A program made the translations under genes and the position numbers. The notes under the pieces are model-generated. The model was not told where the DNA came from, searched no databases, and saw only the letters and a program-made list of their open reading frames with translations. 64,000 nt of DNA from Gammaproteobacteria bacterium 50_400_T64. GTDB lineage: Bacteria > Pseudomonadota > Gammaproteobacteria > Pseudomonadales > Porticoccaceae. The stretch covers positions 223,033 to 287,032 of the forward strand of contig MAAS01000029.1 in assembly GCA_002162755.1 (NCBI GenBank), written 5' to 3'. Below are positions 1-8,886 of this stretch, one piece after another (positions within the stretch are counted from its first letter, which is position 1; the number at the start of each line of letters is the position of its first letter).

Positions 1-10
1 GTTGCCATTA

Positions 11-38
11 AAAAGCCCGCTATGTCAGCGGGCTTTTT
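11..38. terminator. Rho-independent terminator
   Basis: A perfect 10-bp inverted repeat (AAAAGCCCGC and GCGGGCTTTT) encloses a 7-base loop and has A and T runs on its two sides, so it can terminate on both strands. It sits just downstream of the minus-strand secreted-protein gene that ends at 60, and would also stop any gene entering from the left edge. Confidence 0.85.
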
Positions 39-59
39 AATGGGGTTAAGTTGTATCGT

Positions 60-647
60 TTATTCGCCAGGGGGGATCATGCAAATATAGCCCTTAAAGG
101 TCATGTCGATAGAGCCAAGGCAATTGATATCTCCTTCAATAACAAGCTCACCTTCAGTCACACCGGCAAATAAGCCTCGTCCCGTGTTATCTGCTGAGGG
201 GCTGGAATATTCAACAAAAGAACCTTGAATACCGTTAGATATGGGGGCACAGCTTCCATTTATGGTTAAATCGCCATGGGTATCGAGGGTCAGCTGCGAG
301 TGGGAATTTTGAAAGCCAAAGTCAGGGCCGAGATAGATTACGTTATCGTCATTACAGCTTAAGGTGTGAGTAAAGGCAAAAGGTTCATCCTCTGTTGCTG
401 CATTGATGCCGATAATGCCGCATTTCATGCGAGCGAGAACGTTGGGTCTTTTACCCAGTTTTAGCTTTACGACGCCCAAAGTACTAACACCGACGATCTC
501 TGCGTTTTGACCATTGTTAATGATGGTGCCTTTAACCCGTACGGCAGAGCCTGTTGTACATATATCTTCTGCGTATACAGCGCTCGCTAAAAGTAGTGAT
601 GAGCCGATAATAGTCTGTGCTATTTTCTTGACAATAGATTGCTTCAT
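60..647 (-). CDS. Secreted protein of unknown function (195 aa)
   Basis: No family is recognised. The N-terminus (two Lys after MKQSIV, a hydrophobic stretch around residues 12-24, then AVYAED) is a classical Sec signal peptide with likely cleavage after AYA-type residues near position 26. The mature part is about 170 aa, rich in beta-prone Val/Ile/Thr/Gly, and has six Cys (CTT, KCG, SCN, SCA, NCL, ICM) that could form disulfides, which suggests a periplasmic or exported beta-sandwich protein. It is monocistronic, with the terminator at 11-38 behind it and about 100 bp separating it from the M13 peptidase upstream. Real coding is supported by the signal peptide and full-length open frame; function is unknown. 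Confidence 0.7.
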   Translation of the reverse strand: MKQSIVKKIAQTIIGSSLLLASAVYAEDICTTGSAVRVKGTIINNGQNAEIVGVSTLGVVKLKLGKRPNVLARMKCGIIGINAATEDEPFAFTHTLSCNDDNVIYLGPDFGFQNSHSQLTLDTHGDLTINGSCAPISNGIQGSFVEYSSPSADNTGRGLFAGVTEGELVIEGDINCLGSIDMTFKGYICMIPPGE

Positions 648-744
648 TAGTCATCCTCTATGATTGACTGTGCTTATAGATATTAAGTTTTTTGTTTTTC
701 TTCCCGTAATTAATCCCTGTTTATTATTCTTAAATCATCCTTGA

Positions 745-2793
745 TTACCAAATTCTAACGCGCTGTTCGGGGGATAGATACATGCTGTCACCTTCTTTGA
801 CATCGAAGGCTGAATAGAAAGCATCGATATTTGGTACCACGCCATTGACGCGATATTCGGGTGGGGAGTGGGGGTCGGTTTTTATCAGGCGTTCTATTAA
901 TTCAGGGCGGCGCTTCACTCGCCAGACCTGTGCCCAGCCGAGGAAGACTCGCTGTTGTCCGGTGAATTTACCCATTGTCGGCGCAGGTTTACCCTTCAAC
1001 GATAGGTTATAGGCTTTAAGGGCAATGCTCAGTCCGCCCAGGTCGCCGATGTTTTCTCCGAGGGTTAATTCACCATTAATCGGCAGGCCGGGGATAGGTT
1101 CGAATGCTGCGTATTGGGCAATTAAGCGTTGGGTGCGTTGCTCAAAATTTTTCCGATCATCATCGGTCCACCAATTTTCAAGGTTGCCTTCGCCGGTGTA
1201 TTTACTGCCCTGGTCGTCAAAGCCGTGGCCAATTTCGTGGCCGATCACACCGCCGATGCCTCCGTAATTAACGGCGTCGTCGGCATCAATATCAAAAAAT
1301 GGCGGTTGCAAAATGGCGGCGGGGAAGACGATTTCGTTCATTCCCGGGTTGTAATAAGCGTTGACCTTTTGCGGAGCCATAAACCATTCGCTACGGTCGA
1401 CGGGTTTGCCGAGTTTGTCGATTTGTAGTTGATGGTTGAATAGATTGGCTCGGCGAATATTACCGATGAGTTCGTCGGCCTTTATTTCAAGGTTGGAATA
1501 ATCCTTCCACTTGTCAGGGTAGCCAATTTTTGGCGTGAAGTTGGCGAGTTTTTCCAGGGCTTTGGTACGGGTTGCCGGGCTCATCCATTCCAGCTCGCTG
1601 ATTGAAACGCGGTAAGCCGCGATCAACTGATCGACCAGTTCAACCATGCGTGCCTTGGCCTCGGGGGGGAAGTGCTTGGCAACATAAAGCTGGCCGAGCA
1701 GTTCACCCATATTGCCATTAATACTGCTGATGGCCCGTTTCCAGCGAGGTTGTTGTTCGGGTTGGCCGCTCAATGTGCGCTGGTAAAAGTCAAAGTTCAG
1801 CTGCTCGTAGGCCTCGGGTAAATAGGCGGCATAGGCGTTGAGCACTTTAAAGCGCAGGTAATCCTGCCATTGCTCAATCGTGGTTTCGTTAAAAATACGG
1901 TTCAGGGCTTGAGCGTAAGAAGGCTGTCGAACAATAACGTCACCTTGCTCACCAATGCCGAGCCCGTTGAGAAAGAGGTCGAGGTGGTAGTCGGGCAATA
2001 ATTGTTGCAAGGCGGCAGCGTTGAGTTTGTTGTAGGTGCGGTCGTTGTCCCGATTATCGACCTGGGTCCACTGTTCCTTGGCCAGTGCCGTTTCAATGGC
2101 GATGATATTGCTAACGGTATTGTCGCTGACCTTCGCTTTTGCCAGTGTCATTATCTGGTCAATATACAGGCGGTATTTTTCGAGTATTTCCTGACCGCGT
2201 TCGCTGTCATCAAAGTAGTAATCCCGGTCGGGCAGGCTCAGGCCCGACTGGGTGAAATAGACAATGTAGTTTGTGGAATCTTTTGCGTCCTGATCGACCC
2301 AGAAGTTGAGGGGCGAGTCGATACCGATCGCATTACTGCGGCCAAAATAGGTAGCGACATCGGCGTGGGTTTCCATAATTTCGATCAGTACCAGCTCGGT
2401 GGCGAGGGGGGCCAGGTCGAGCTCAATGATGGCGTCGGTATCGAGAAAGGCTTTGTAGTAGTTGCCAATACGTTGCTGGGTTTCATCTTGGGTGTCGCTG
2501 TCAGCAGCTTCTTGAATGATCACCTGCAGCTGATCGAGGCTTTTTTCATGGAGGATGTTAAATGACCCCCAGGATGATTTGTCGGCGGGTATTTCAGTCT
2601 CAGCCATCCAGCGACCATTGGCGTAGGCAAAAAAGTCATCCTGAGGGCGAATGTTTTTATCCATGCCTTTCAAGGCGAGACCGGAGGGGCTGCGCTTCTC
2701 ATCAACCGTTTTGTTGTCACAGCCACTGAGTAATAGCAGACAAAGCAGGCTGCTAAATAAGGTGGTTTTTAGGGTGAAAAGCTGTTTATTCAT
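745..2793 (-). CDS. M13 family zinc metallopeptidase, lipoprotein (PepO/neprilysin-like)
   Basis: Peptidase of the neprilysin (M13) family, which cleaves small peptides using zinc. The start at 2793 was chosen because AGGGAA lies just upstream and a lipoprotein signal follows (LLLLSGC, lipid-modified Cys at residue 25); an in-frame start further upstream would add 17 residues without a signal. The M13 N-terminal domain begins after residue 45 (DDFFAYANGRW). The zinc motif HEIGH is near residue 520, the third ligand lies in GENIGDLGG about 60 residues later, and the NAYYNPGMNEIVFPAAILQP segment is typical of the family. The C-terminus ends in RVRIW, matching the family's terminal CxxW-like signature. 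Length (682 aa) is normal. Probably anchored in the periplasm or outer membrane. Confidence 0.93.
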   Translation of the reverse strand: MNKQLFTLKTTLFSSLLCLLLLSGCDNKTVDEKRSPSGLALKGMDKNIRPQDDFFAYANGRWMAETEIPADKSSWGSFNILHEKSLDQLQVIIQEAADSDTQDETQQRIGNYYKAFLDTDAIIELDLAPLATELVLIEIMETHADVATYFGRSNAIGIDSPLNFWVDQDAKDSTNYIVYFTQSGLSLPDRDYYFDDSERGQEILEKYRLYIDQIMTLAKAKVSDNTVSNIIAIETALAKEQWTQVDNRDNDRTYNKLNAAALQQLLPDYHLDLFLNGLGIGEQGDVIVRQPSYAQALNRIFNETTIEQWQDYLRFKVLNAYAAYLPEAYEQLNFDFYQRTLSGQPEQQPRWKRAISSINGNMGELLGQLYVAKHFPPEAKARMVELVDQLIAAYRVSISELEWMSPATRTKALEKLANFTPKIGYPDKWKDYSNLEIKADELIGNIRRANLFNHQLQIDKLGKPVDRSEWFMAPQKVNAYYNPGMNEIVFPAAILQPPFFDIDADDAVNYGGIGGVIGHEIGHGFDDQGSKYTGEGNLENWWTDDDRKNFEQRTQRLIAQYAAFEPIPGLPINGELTLGENIGDLGGLSIALKAYNLSLKGKPAPTMGKFTGQQRVFLGWAQVWRVKRRPELIERLIKTDPHSPPEYRVNGVVPNIDAFYSAFDVKEGDSMYLSPEQRVRIW

Positions 2794-3011
2794 TAATGAT
2801 TCCCTGGGTTTTCGCCGTGTATTGAATGATGTCCGTTTGGGCAAAAGCTAAGCACGGCATACTAACACTGCAGACAGGCGGAATGCTGGGTGATAACAGG
2901 GGTGAAAAAGAAAGGGTGGAAATGAGGAGGCTTTTAACAAAAGGACTTAATGAGGGCTTTATATCGGGCTAGATAAGTTCGCTAAAGACTGTCTATTGCA
3001 CTTGTTGGCCT

Positions 3012-3033
3012 GGCGGGGCTTCGTAGCCCCGCC
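3012..3033. repeat. GC-rich inverted repeat between doxX-like and M13 genes
   Basis: GGCGGGGCT and AGCCCCGCC form a perfect 9-bp stem around a 4-base TCGT loop. It lies between the end of the DoxX gene (3083) and the start of the M13 peptidase (2793). No T-run follows on either strand, so it is a hairpin of uncertain role; it may attenuate read-through or stabilise the 3' end of the DoxX transcript. The rest of 2794-3082 shows no gene. Confidence 0.5.
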
Positions 3034-3082
3034 GAGGGCGATGAAAATATGAGGAGGCGTTGCTTAAATTAATGGCTTGAGC

Positions 3083-3517
3083 TTACTTAAATTTAGAGGC
3101 CTTGAGGCTGAACTTACCTGAACCCAAACCGGTCATGCATAACAGGCCGCCGATAATGGCCATGTTTTTCATAAACATGTGCTGCTGGTTCAGCATCTGC
3201 TGAGCATCTTCGATATTCCAGTAGGGGTGAAAAATCACCGTAACAGGTATCAGGAAGAGGGCGATGGTCAGCGCGGCAAGACGTGCGTGCCAACCCAGTA
3301 GCAGCATAATGCCGCCACCCAGCTCAATAATAATAGTCAGTACCAAAAGCGCGTCGACCATGGGTAAGCCCTTACTGGTCATATAACCGGCGACGGTGCT
3401 AAAGCCGATTATTTTGTGAATACCTGCGGGAATAAAAAGCGCCGCAAACAACATGCGCCCAAGAATAGGGCCGAAACGCTGGGCAATAATATTTGAATTC
3501 GTCAGGACAGTGCTCAT
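3083..3517 (-). CDS. DoxX family membrane protein
   Basis: Small integral membrane protein of the DoxX/DoxD family (144 aa). The start at 3517 is fixed by GGAG about 6 bases upstream; an upstream TTG would place the start before this ribosome site. Four hydrophobic segments are visible: ILGRMLFAALFIPAGIHKI, a second around VDALLVLTIIIELGGGIMLL, a third around LAALTIALFLIPVTVIF, and the last around MAIIGGLLCMTGLG. The GWHARLAAL and FHPYW segments are typical of DoxX. Family members are linked to redox and sulfur stress, but the substrate of this one cannot be read from the sequence. It appears to be transcribed alone. Confidence 0.85.
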   Translation of the reverse strand: MSTVLTNSNIIAQRFGPILGRMLFAALFIPAGIHKIIGFSTVAGYMTSKGLPMVDALLVLTIIIELGGGIMLLLGWHARLAALTIALFLIPVTVIFHPYWNIEDAQQMLNQQHMFMKNMAIIGGLLCMTGLGSGKFSLKASKFK

Positions 3518-3640
3518 ACGTTGCTCCAATATTTTTATTGTGGATGGCTACTTTATTCCAGGCTTTTAACGGGCTTGCCAGCAATGGGCCGCGTTAAAAA
3601 CCGGGAATGGATGTCAGCCAGTGGTCGATGAAATTACCTG

Positions 3641-5632
3641 TCAGCTGAAATCTTCAGGCTTAGGTGTACGGGGTTGGCGTGATGGCTTTTTGTCACCGCG
3701 CTTTTTACCTGCACCATCAACTTTAGGGCGTTTTTTATTGGTGCGTTTGAGTTCCAGCTTGCTGCGGCTTTTATCGCCGAGACCGCTGACCTGCTCGATC
3801 TTCATCGCTTGTTGGCGCACCCTGACACGTTTGAGATGCTGAAAGATTTCCTTCGGCATACCGTCTGGCAGATCAACAGTGCTGTGCTCATCCTGCATGT
3901 CAATATGACCGATAAATTCGCTCTCAATACCTGCTTCATTAATCATCGCGCCGACAATATCGCCGGGTGATGCACCGTGGTTGTTGCCGACTTCAATGCG
4001 ATAGCGCACCAGCTCCACATCGGGGTGCTGGCGCAATTGAGAGATAGGCTTGTCGCCGTCACCTTTGGGGTTTGGCTTGCGCGGGGCTTTCTCGCGACGG
4101 GGCTTATCGTGGCTGGCACTCTTGTTATGGGCATTGTCGCGATGGGCACTCTCGTTACGGTCGCTATCGCGATGAGAGCGTTTGTTCTTTTCAGTATTCT
4201 TTAAGCGCCCCTTATGCTTCTCTGCCGGGGCCGCGAAGGCTTTCATTGAGGGGTAGAGTGGGGTTTTCTGCTGAGCCTGCCAGGCGAGGGCGGCGGCGAT
4301 ATCGGCAATGTCCAGCTCGTTATCGTGAGATATTTTTGCCAGTAATTCACGGAAGCTGCTGAGGTCCTGTTTTTTAAGGGCCTCGAGTATCGTGTTTTGA
4401 AAGCGTTCGATACGCTGCCCGCTAATTTCTTCACCGCTGGGTATTTCCATTGATGTTAATGGCTGGCGGGTGGTTTTCTCAATGGAGCGCAGCAGACGGC
4501 GCTCTTTGGGGGCGACAAAAAGTATCGCCTTGCCTTCGCGTCCGGCCCGACCAGTACGGCCGATGCGGTGGACGTAGGATTCGTTGTCGTTGGGGATGTC
4601 GTAGTTGATGACATGGCTGATACGTTTGACATCGAGGCCCCGCGCCGCAACGTCGGTGGCGACAATAATGTCGAGCACACCTTTTTTTAGTTTGCTAATG
4701 GTCTGTTCGCGCAAGGCCTGGTTGAGGTCTCCGTTCAAGGCCGAGGCAGCATAGCCTCTGGCCTGGAGTTTTTCAGCCAGGTCTACCGTGGACGATTTGG
4801 TGCGCACAAACATAATGATGCCATCAAAATCCTCAACTTCGAGAATACGGGTCAGGGCATCGAGTTTTTGGTGACTGTTGACGATCAGGTATTTTTGATC
4901 AATTTTCTCAACGGTACTGGTTTTATTGGCAATGCGCACCACTGCGGCATCGCCAATATACGTATTGGCAACGCGGCGAATGGGCGGGGGCATGGTGGCT
5001 GAAAATAGCGCTCGCTGAGCGTTGTCCGGCGTTTTGCTGAGAATCTTTTCAATATCGTCAATAAAGCCCATGCGCAGCATTTCATCAGCTTCGTCGAGTA
5101 CCACCGCTTTGAGTTCGCTCAGGTCGAGGCTGCGACGGTTGATATGATCAATCAAACGTCCGGGGGTGCCGACGACAACATCTACGCCACGGCGCAGAGC
5201 GCGGAGTTGGCCGCTGATATCCTGACCACCGTAAACGGGCAATACGTGAAAGCCCTTCATATAGCGGGCATAGGTCTGAAAGGCCTCGGCGACCTGAATG
5301 GCCAGCTCACGAGTCGGTGCCAGCACCAGAATTTGCGGCTTTTTCTGGCTGGTTTTCAGCTTGCTGAGCAGCGGCAGTGCAAAGGCAGCGGTTTTACCAG
5401 TACCCGTTTGCGCTGTGCCGAGTAGATTGCCATCGCCTAGCAACAAAGGAATAGCCTGAGCCTGAATGGCGGAGGGTTGCTCGTAACCCAGCTCGTTGAC
5501 GGCTTTTAAAACTGGAGCGGACAAGTTGAGAGAGGCAAAAGTGACCTCTTCAGTCTTGTTCTCGCTGCTAGCAGAACTCGCGTCCTGACTGGTTTTTGAA
5601 TTGGCGTCTGGCTTTACATCGGATGCTGACAT
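3641..5632 (-). CDS. deaD: DEAD-box ATP-dependent RNA helicase, CsdA/DeaD type
   Basis: ATP-dependent RNA helicase that helps ribosome assembly and RNA turnover, notably in the cold. Visible in order: acidic Ser-rich lead (1-28); Q-motif (TFASLNLSAPVLKAV, near 31); Walker A AQTGTGKT (about 74-81); PTRELAIQV; DEAD box VLDEADEML (about 178); SAT motif; HRIGRTGRAGREG in the second RecA domain; a charged linker rich in Lys/Arg/His/Asn (about 475-530); a DbpA-type RNA-binding domain (about 535-605, containing GDIVGAMINEAGI); and a basic C-terminal tail. The C-terminal RNA-binding domain and 663-aa length separate it from RhlB/SrmB. No strong Shine-Dalgarno is visible before this ATG. The 156 bp between it and yaiI carry no gene. 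Confidence 0.93.
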   Translation of the reverse strand: MSASDVKPDANSKTSQDASSASSENKTEEVTFASLNLSAPVLKAVNELGYEQPSAIQAQAIPLLLGDGNLLGTAQTGTGKTAAFALPLLSKLKTSQKKPQILVLAPTRELAIQVAEAFQTYARYMKGFHVLPVYGGQDISGQLRALRRGVDVVVGTPGRLIDHINRRSLDLSELKAVVLDEADEMLRMGFIDDIEKILSKTPDNAQRALFSATMPPPIRRVANTYIGDAAVVRIANKTSTVEKIDQKYLIVNSHQKLDALTRILEVEDFDGIIMFVRTKSSTVDLAEKLQARGYAASALNGDLNQALREQTISKLKKGVLDIIVATDVAARGLDVKRISHVINYDIPNDNESYVHRIGRTGRAGREGKAILFVAPKERRLLRSIEKTTRQPLTSMEIPSGEEISGQRIERFQNTILEALKKQDLSSFRELLAKISHDNELDIADIAAALAWQAQQKTPLYPSMKAFAAPAEKHKGRLKNTEKNKRSHRDSDRNESAHRDNAHNKSASHDKPRREKAPRKPNPKGDGDKPISQLRQHPDVELVRYRIEVGNNHGASPGDIVGAMINEAGIESEFIGHIDMQDEHSTVDLPDGMPKEIFQHLKRVRVRQQAMKIEQVSGLGDKSRSKLELKRTNKKRPKVDGAGKKRGDKKPSRQPRTPKPEDFS

Positions 5633-5788
5633 AGGAGGTGCCTAATAGAAGCGCTCGGGAGTTGGCGCAAGAGGGGGCAGACGTATAGGGCTGCCTCACA
5701 GGGGCGCGAGATTATACGCAGGTTGTTGGCTTTAGTCTATGTATTGATGGCCTTGCTTTAGGCTAAATTGTGTTGTGTTAACAATAAG

Positions 5789-6244
5789 TTAAAGGCCTTT
5801 CGCGGCCTTCGCCAGCAGCCGGTCAAGTACATTGGCGAAAGCTTGTCTGTCCTTTTGATTAAAACTGGCCGGGCCACCGTGGACCTCGCCAGTGGAGCGC
5901 AACTCCTCCATCAAATTACGCATGGTTAAGCGCTGTTTTATATTGGCCCTGGTGTAGTGCTCACCTCGGGGGTTAATGCACTCCGCTCCGTTGTCGATAG
6001 CCTCTGCCGCGAGAGGGATATCAGCGGTAATCACCAGATCCCCACTGTCGAGGTGGGCAACAATGTAGTCGTCGGCGACATCAAAACCACCGGGCACCTG
6101 AACGGATTTTAGCCAGGGTGAGTTTGGCAGGTTCAAAGATTGATTGGCGACAAACAGGGTCATCACCTCCGCCCGCTTGGCAGCGCGATAGAGAATGTCT
6201 TTTATCACCCGAGGGCAGGCGTCGGCATCGACCCATATTTGCAT
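5789..6244 (-). CDS. yaiI: UPF0178 family protein YaiI
   Basis: Member of the YaiI/YqxD (UPF0178, DUF188) family, a PIN-like fold of unproven function. The start at 6244 gives the canonical N-terminus [11 protein letters not shown]; longer in-frame starts add 20 residues not found in the family. Family signatures seen are [42 protein letters not shown], and [20 protein letters not shown] near the end. Acidic residues in VDADAC and TADIPLA match PIN-type metal sites. It is 151 aa, the usual length, and stands alone between deaD (same strand) and the kinase gene on the other strand. Confidence 0.92.
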   Translation of the reverse strand: MQIWVDADACPRVIKDILYRAAKRAEVMTLFVANQSLNLPNSPWLKSVQVPGGFDVADDYIVAHLDSGDLVITADIPLAAEAIDNGAECINPRGEHYTRANIKQRLTMRNLMEELRSTGEVHGGPASFNQKDRQAFANVLDRLLAKAAKGL

Positions 6245-6415
6245 AGCTTGTTTGATCCGTATTTTGATGCTGGCAAGCTTAGCTTGATAGCGAGGCGAGA
6301 ACAAAGTTATGTGGGTGGCTATGCGAACGGTGCCTTGTGCTTGTAGGTGTGATTTTTCGAGTGCTTAAGCAGTTTTTAAAGCCAGCATATAATTAACCAC
6401 CTTTCATCGTAATTT

Positions 6416-6444
6416 TTGACGGATGCTACATAAAGAGTTATTTA
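6416..6444 (+). promoter_or_regulatory. Candidate sigma-70 promoter upstream of hybrid kinase
   Basis: TTGACG (6416-6421) and TATTTA (6439-6444) are 17 bp apart, pointing at the kinase gene starting at 6593. The 348-bp gap 6245-6592 otherwise holds only AT-rich sequence with no gene. The leader would be about 140 nt. Call is by consensus match only. Confidence 0.4.
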
Positions 6445-6592
6445 AATATGACTTGATGACGTTTAGCGTGAAAAATAGCTAAGATTTCTTTTATTATAAA
6501 AAAGTGAAGAGCTTGCACAGGTCAGGTGAGTCTTAAGTTTAGTCAATGTGTGTTTGCCTTATATACAAGATAGTTGCAAGGATGGGGTCTCA

Positions 6593-8740
6593 ATGAAAAC
6601 GAAGAACACACCTATTATTTGGGTCTTGCCAGTCACTCTGTGTATCTTGCTCGTTATGTTCTATGCCTTTTATTCTGGGAAGAATATGGTAAGGCGGTAT
6701 GTGCCACATATGAGTGCTGCGCTGGAGGTCAAGCTAGAGGCCGCCATTGCTCACCTTTGGTTTGAAGAAGCTATATCGGGTGACAGCTATGTGGATATTG
6801 ATGAAGAAGTCTGGAGGCACATTGATAAGGCGGAGTGGTACGCCAATGTGATGCTTGTGGGTGGCGAAGATTCAGAGGGTGAATTTATTCCTCTGGAAGA
6901 TCCCGAGTTACGTAAAAAAGTTGAACAGACCATTGAGGGTATTCATGCCTTTCGGCTTTTTGCTCAGAAACGATGGAGGGAAAAAGATAAGTCTGGTGTG
7001 GGAACCGATATCGATCAACTTTTCGATCAGACATTCAATAAATTTCTTGCTTCTGCAGATGATGTGGTCCTTGCACAAAAGAGGGCAATGAACCGAGAGT
7101 TAGAACAGTTTAGTCAAATTCAATGGGGGCTGATTATTGCCCTCGGGGCATTGGCTATATTCATGGGATGGTTTTTGCAGCGCTATGAAAATAGACGGGC
7201 AGATGATATGGAGGCCTTACAGGCAAGCGAGAGTCTACTGGCAAAAACTCAGCATATGGCTTTAATTGGGAGCTGGAGTCAGGATCTGGCAAGTAATGTC
7301 ATGCAGTGTTCAATAGAGGCCTGCAACATACTAGAAGTTGATTCGGTTAATTCTGACTTTTCCTTTGACGGGCTTCTCAAGCGCATCCACCCTGAAGATC
7401 AGAGTTTTGTAAAGCAGTCGTACAACCAATCGATAGCCGAACGAACGCCCTTAGACATTATTCTCCGGCTGCGTTTTGAAGAAGGCCGGATTAAATATGT
7501 CAATCTACGTTGTCAGGCGGTCTACGATGGTGGCGGTAAAGCACAGCGTTTTGTCGGGTCGATACAGGATGTCACAGAACAAAAGCAGTCTGAGGAAGCT
7601 CTACGCCGTTCCCAGAAGATGGATGCTGTGGGGCAGCTCACGGGTGGTATCGCACACGATTTCAATAATATCCTTGCCATTATTCTTGGAAATACCGAGC
7701 TACTTCAGACGCGAGTTGGCGGTGATGAGAAAGTCGAGAAATGGGTGCAATCAATTGAAAAGGCAACTGAACGTGGGGCTGCATTAACCAAACAACTTCT
7801 TGGTTTTTCGCGTCATCAAAGCACAGAGATAACGGTTGTTGACCTAAACCAAACGATCAAGCAGATGACTGACTTAATCAGTCGCTCAGTCACGCCGCAA
7901 GTTGAGGTAATTTATCATTTCTCGAAAAACCTTTGGTCAACTGAAATCGATTTAGGAGAATTTCAAGACACCTTACTGAACTTGGTTATTAATGCTCGTG
8001 ATGCGATGGATGGTCGTGGGCATCTCACCCTCGAGACCGATAACCAGGTTCTCGATGATGCCTTCTGCTTTCTTAATCCGGATGCTACTCCAGGGCGTTA
8101 CATAAAACTGTCCGTGAGTGATACGGGCAAAGGTATCCCGCTAGAGTTGCAATCGCGTGTTTTTGAGCCTTTCTTTACCACAAAAGAGCGCGGTAAAGGC
8201 ACTGGCTTGGGTCTATCAATGGTATATGGGTTTGTCAGTCGGTCTGGGGGATATATCAAAATTTATTCTGAAGAGGGCATCGGCACTACCTTTAATATTT
8301 ACCTGCCTTTTTCTAAACGACAAGCCATTGAGAGTCTTGATACTCAACCGGAAGAGCTTCCCCGGGGTAGTGAAACCATACTTGTCGTTGATGATGAGGT
8401 AGGATTATTGGAGGTAGCCAAAGACTCACTAGAGATATTGGGCTACGAGGTTTTAACATCAGTTAGTGGCAAGCAGGCTTTGGACGTTCTAAATAAGAAT
8501 CCGAATATTAACCTGCTGTTCTCCGATGTTGTGATGCCTGGTGGTATGAATGGCTATGAATTGGCGGAGCATGTGACTACGTTGAGACCCGATGTCAGAA
8601 TTCTTCTTACATCGGGTTATACCGAAAAAGCAATTGCCCATAATGGGCAGGCCAAGTTTAGTGCAAGTGTACTGGGCAAGCCTTACAGTCAGGTGGATCT
8701 TGCTCGGCGAATAAAACAGACGCTAGGTGATAAGGCTTGA
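6593..8740 (+). CDS. Membrane hybrid sensor histidine kinase (PAS-HisKA-HATPase-REC)
   Basis: Hybrid kinase, 715 aa. The start at 6593 follows AAGGATGGGG; an upstream ATG at 6548 has no such site. A TM helix (about 8-27) and a second (about 177-196, IQWGLIIALGALAIFMGW) bracket a helical periplasmic domain of about 150 aa. A PAS domain follows (about 215-330, ending SIQDVTEQKQ), then HisKA of the HDFNN type with the phospho-accepting His355 in GGIAHDFNN, then HATPase (N box NLVINARDAMD, G boxes SDTGKGIP and GKGTGLGLS), and a receiver domain (about 595-713) with Asp645 in LLFSDVVMPGG. The HDFNN signature is that of CckA-like kinases. No response regulator is adjacent, so it probably works through a distant phosphotransfer protein. 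Signal unknown. Confidence 0.93.
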   Translation: MKTKNTPIIWVLPVTLCILLVMFYAFYSGKNMVRRYVPHMSAALEVKLEAAIAHLWFEEAISGDSYVDIDEEVWRHIDKAEWYANVMLVGGEDSEGEFIPLEDPELRKKVEQTIEGIHAFRLFAQKRWREKDKSGVGTDIDQLFDQTFNKFLASADDVVLAQKRAMNRELEQFSQIQWGLIIALGALAIFMGWFLQRYENRRADDMEALQASESLLAKTQHMALIGSWSQDLASNVMQCSIEACNILEVDSVNSDFSFDGLLKRIHPEDQSFVKQSYNQSIAERTPLDIILRLRFEEGRIKYVNLRCQAVYDGGGKAQRFVGSIQDVTEQKQSEEALRRSQKMDAVGQLTGGIAHDFNNILAIILGNTELLQTRVGGDEKVEKWVQSIEKATERGAALTKQLLGFSRHQSTEITVVDLNQTIKQMTDLISRSVTPQVEVIYHFSKNLWSTEIDLGEFQDTLLNLVINARDAMDGRGHLTLETDNQVLDDAFCFLNPDATPGRYIKLSVSDTGKGIPLELQSRVFEPFFTTKERGKGTGLGLSMVYGFVSRSGGYIKIYSEEGIGTTFNIYLPFSKRQAIESLDTQPEELPRGSETILVVDDEVGLLEVAKDSLEILGYEVLTSVSGKQALDVLNKNPNINLLFSDVVMPGGMNGYELAEHVTTLRPDVRILLTSGYTEKAIAHNGQAKFSASVLGKPYSQVDLARRIKQTLGDKA

Positions 8741-8886
8741 AAGGCTTGTTAACGATGCCAAATTTATTGTGTCGCATCCAAAATATAAAAGGGTGAAACA
8801 CAATAGGGGTCGCTCCCTCGAGAGGGTAAGTTTTAATCCCTTTGAGATTTATTTGTAGGTGTCTGTTTATTCTAGCAGGCAGGCGA

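Noticed and set aside
2002-2565. 187-aa plus-strand frame within the M13 peptidase
   Set aside because: Antisense to a clearly recognised gene, with no ribosome site or family match.
3012-3033. Hairpin as a terminator of the DoxX gene
   Set aside because: Strong stem but no T-run on either strand; kept only as an inverted repeat.
8790-8850. Terminator between the hybrid kinase and the DASS gene
   Set aside because: CCCTCGAGAGGG forms only a 5-bp stem with a 2-base loop, and no T-run follows directly.
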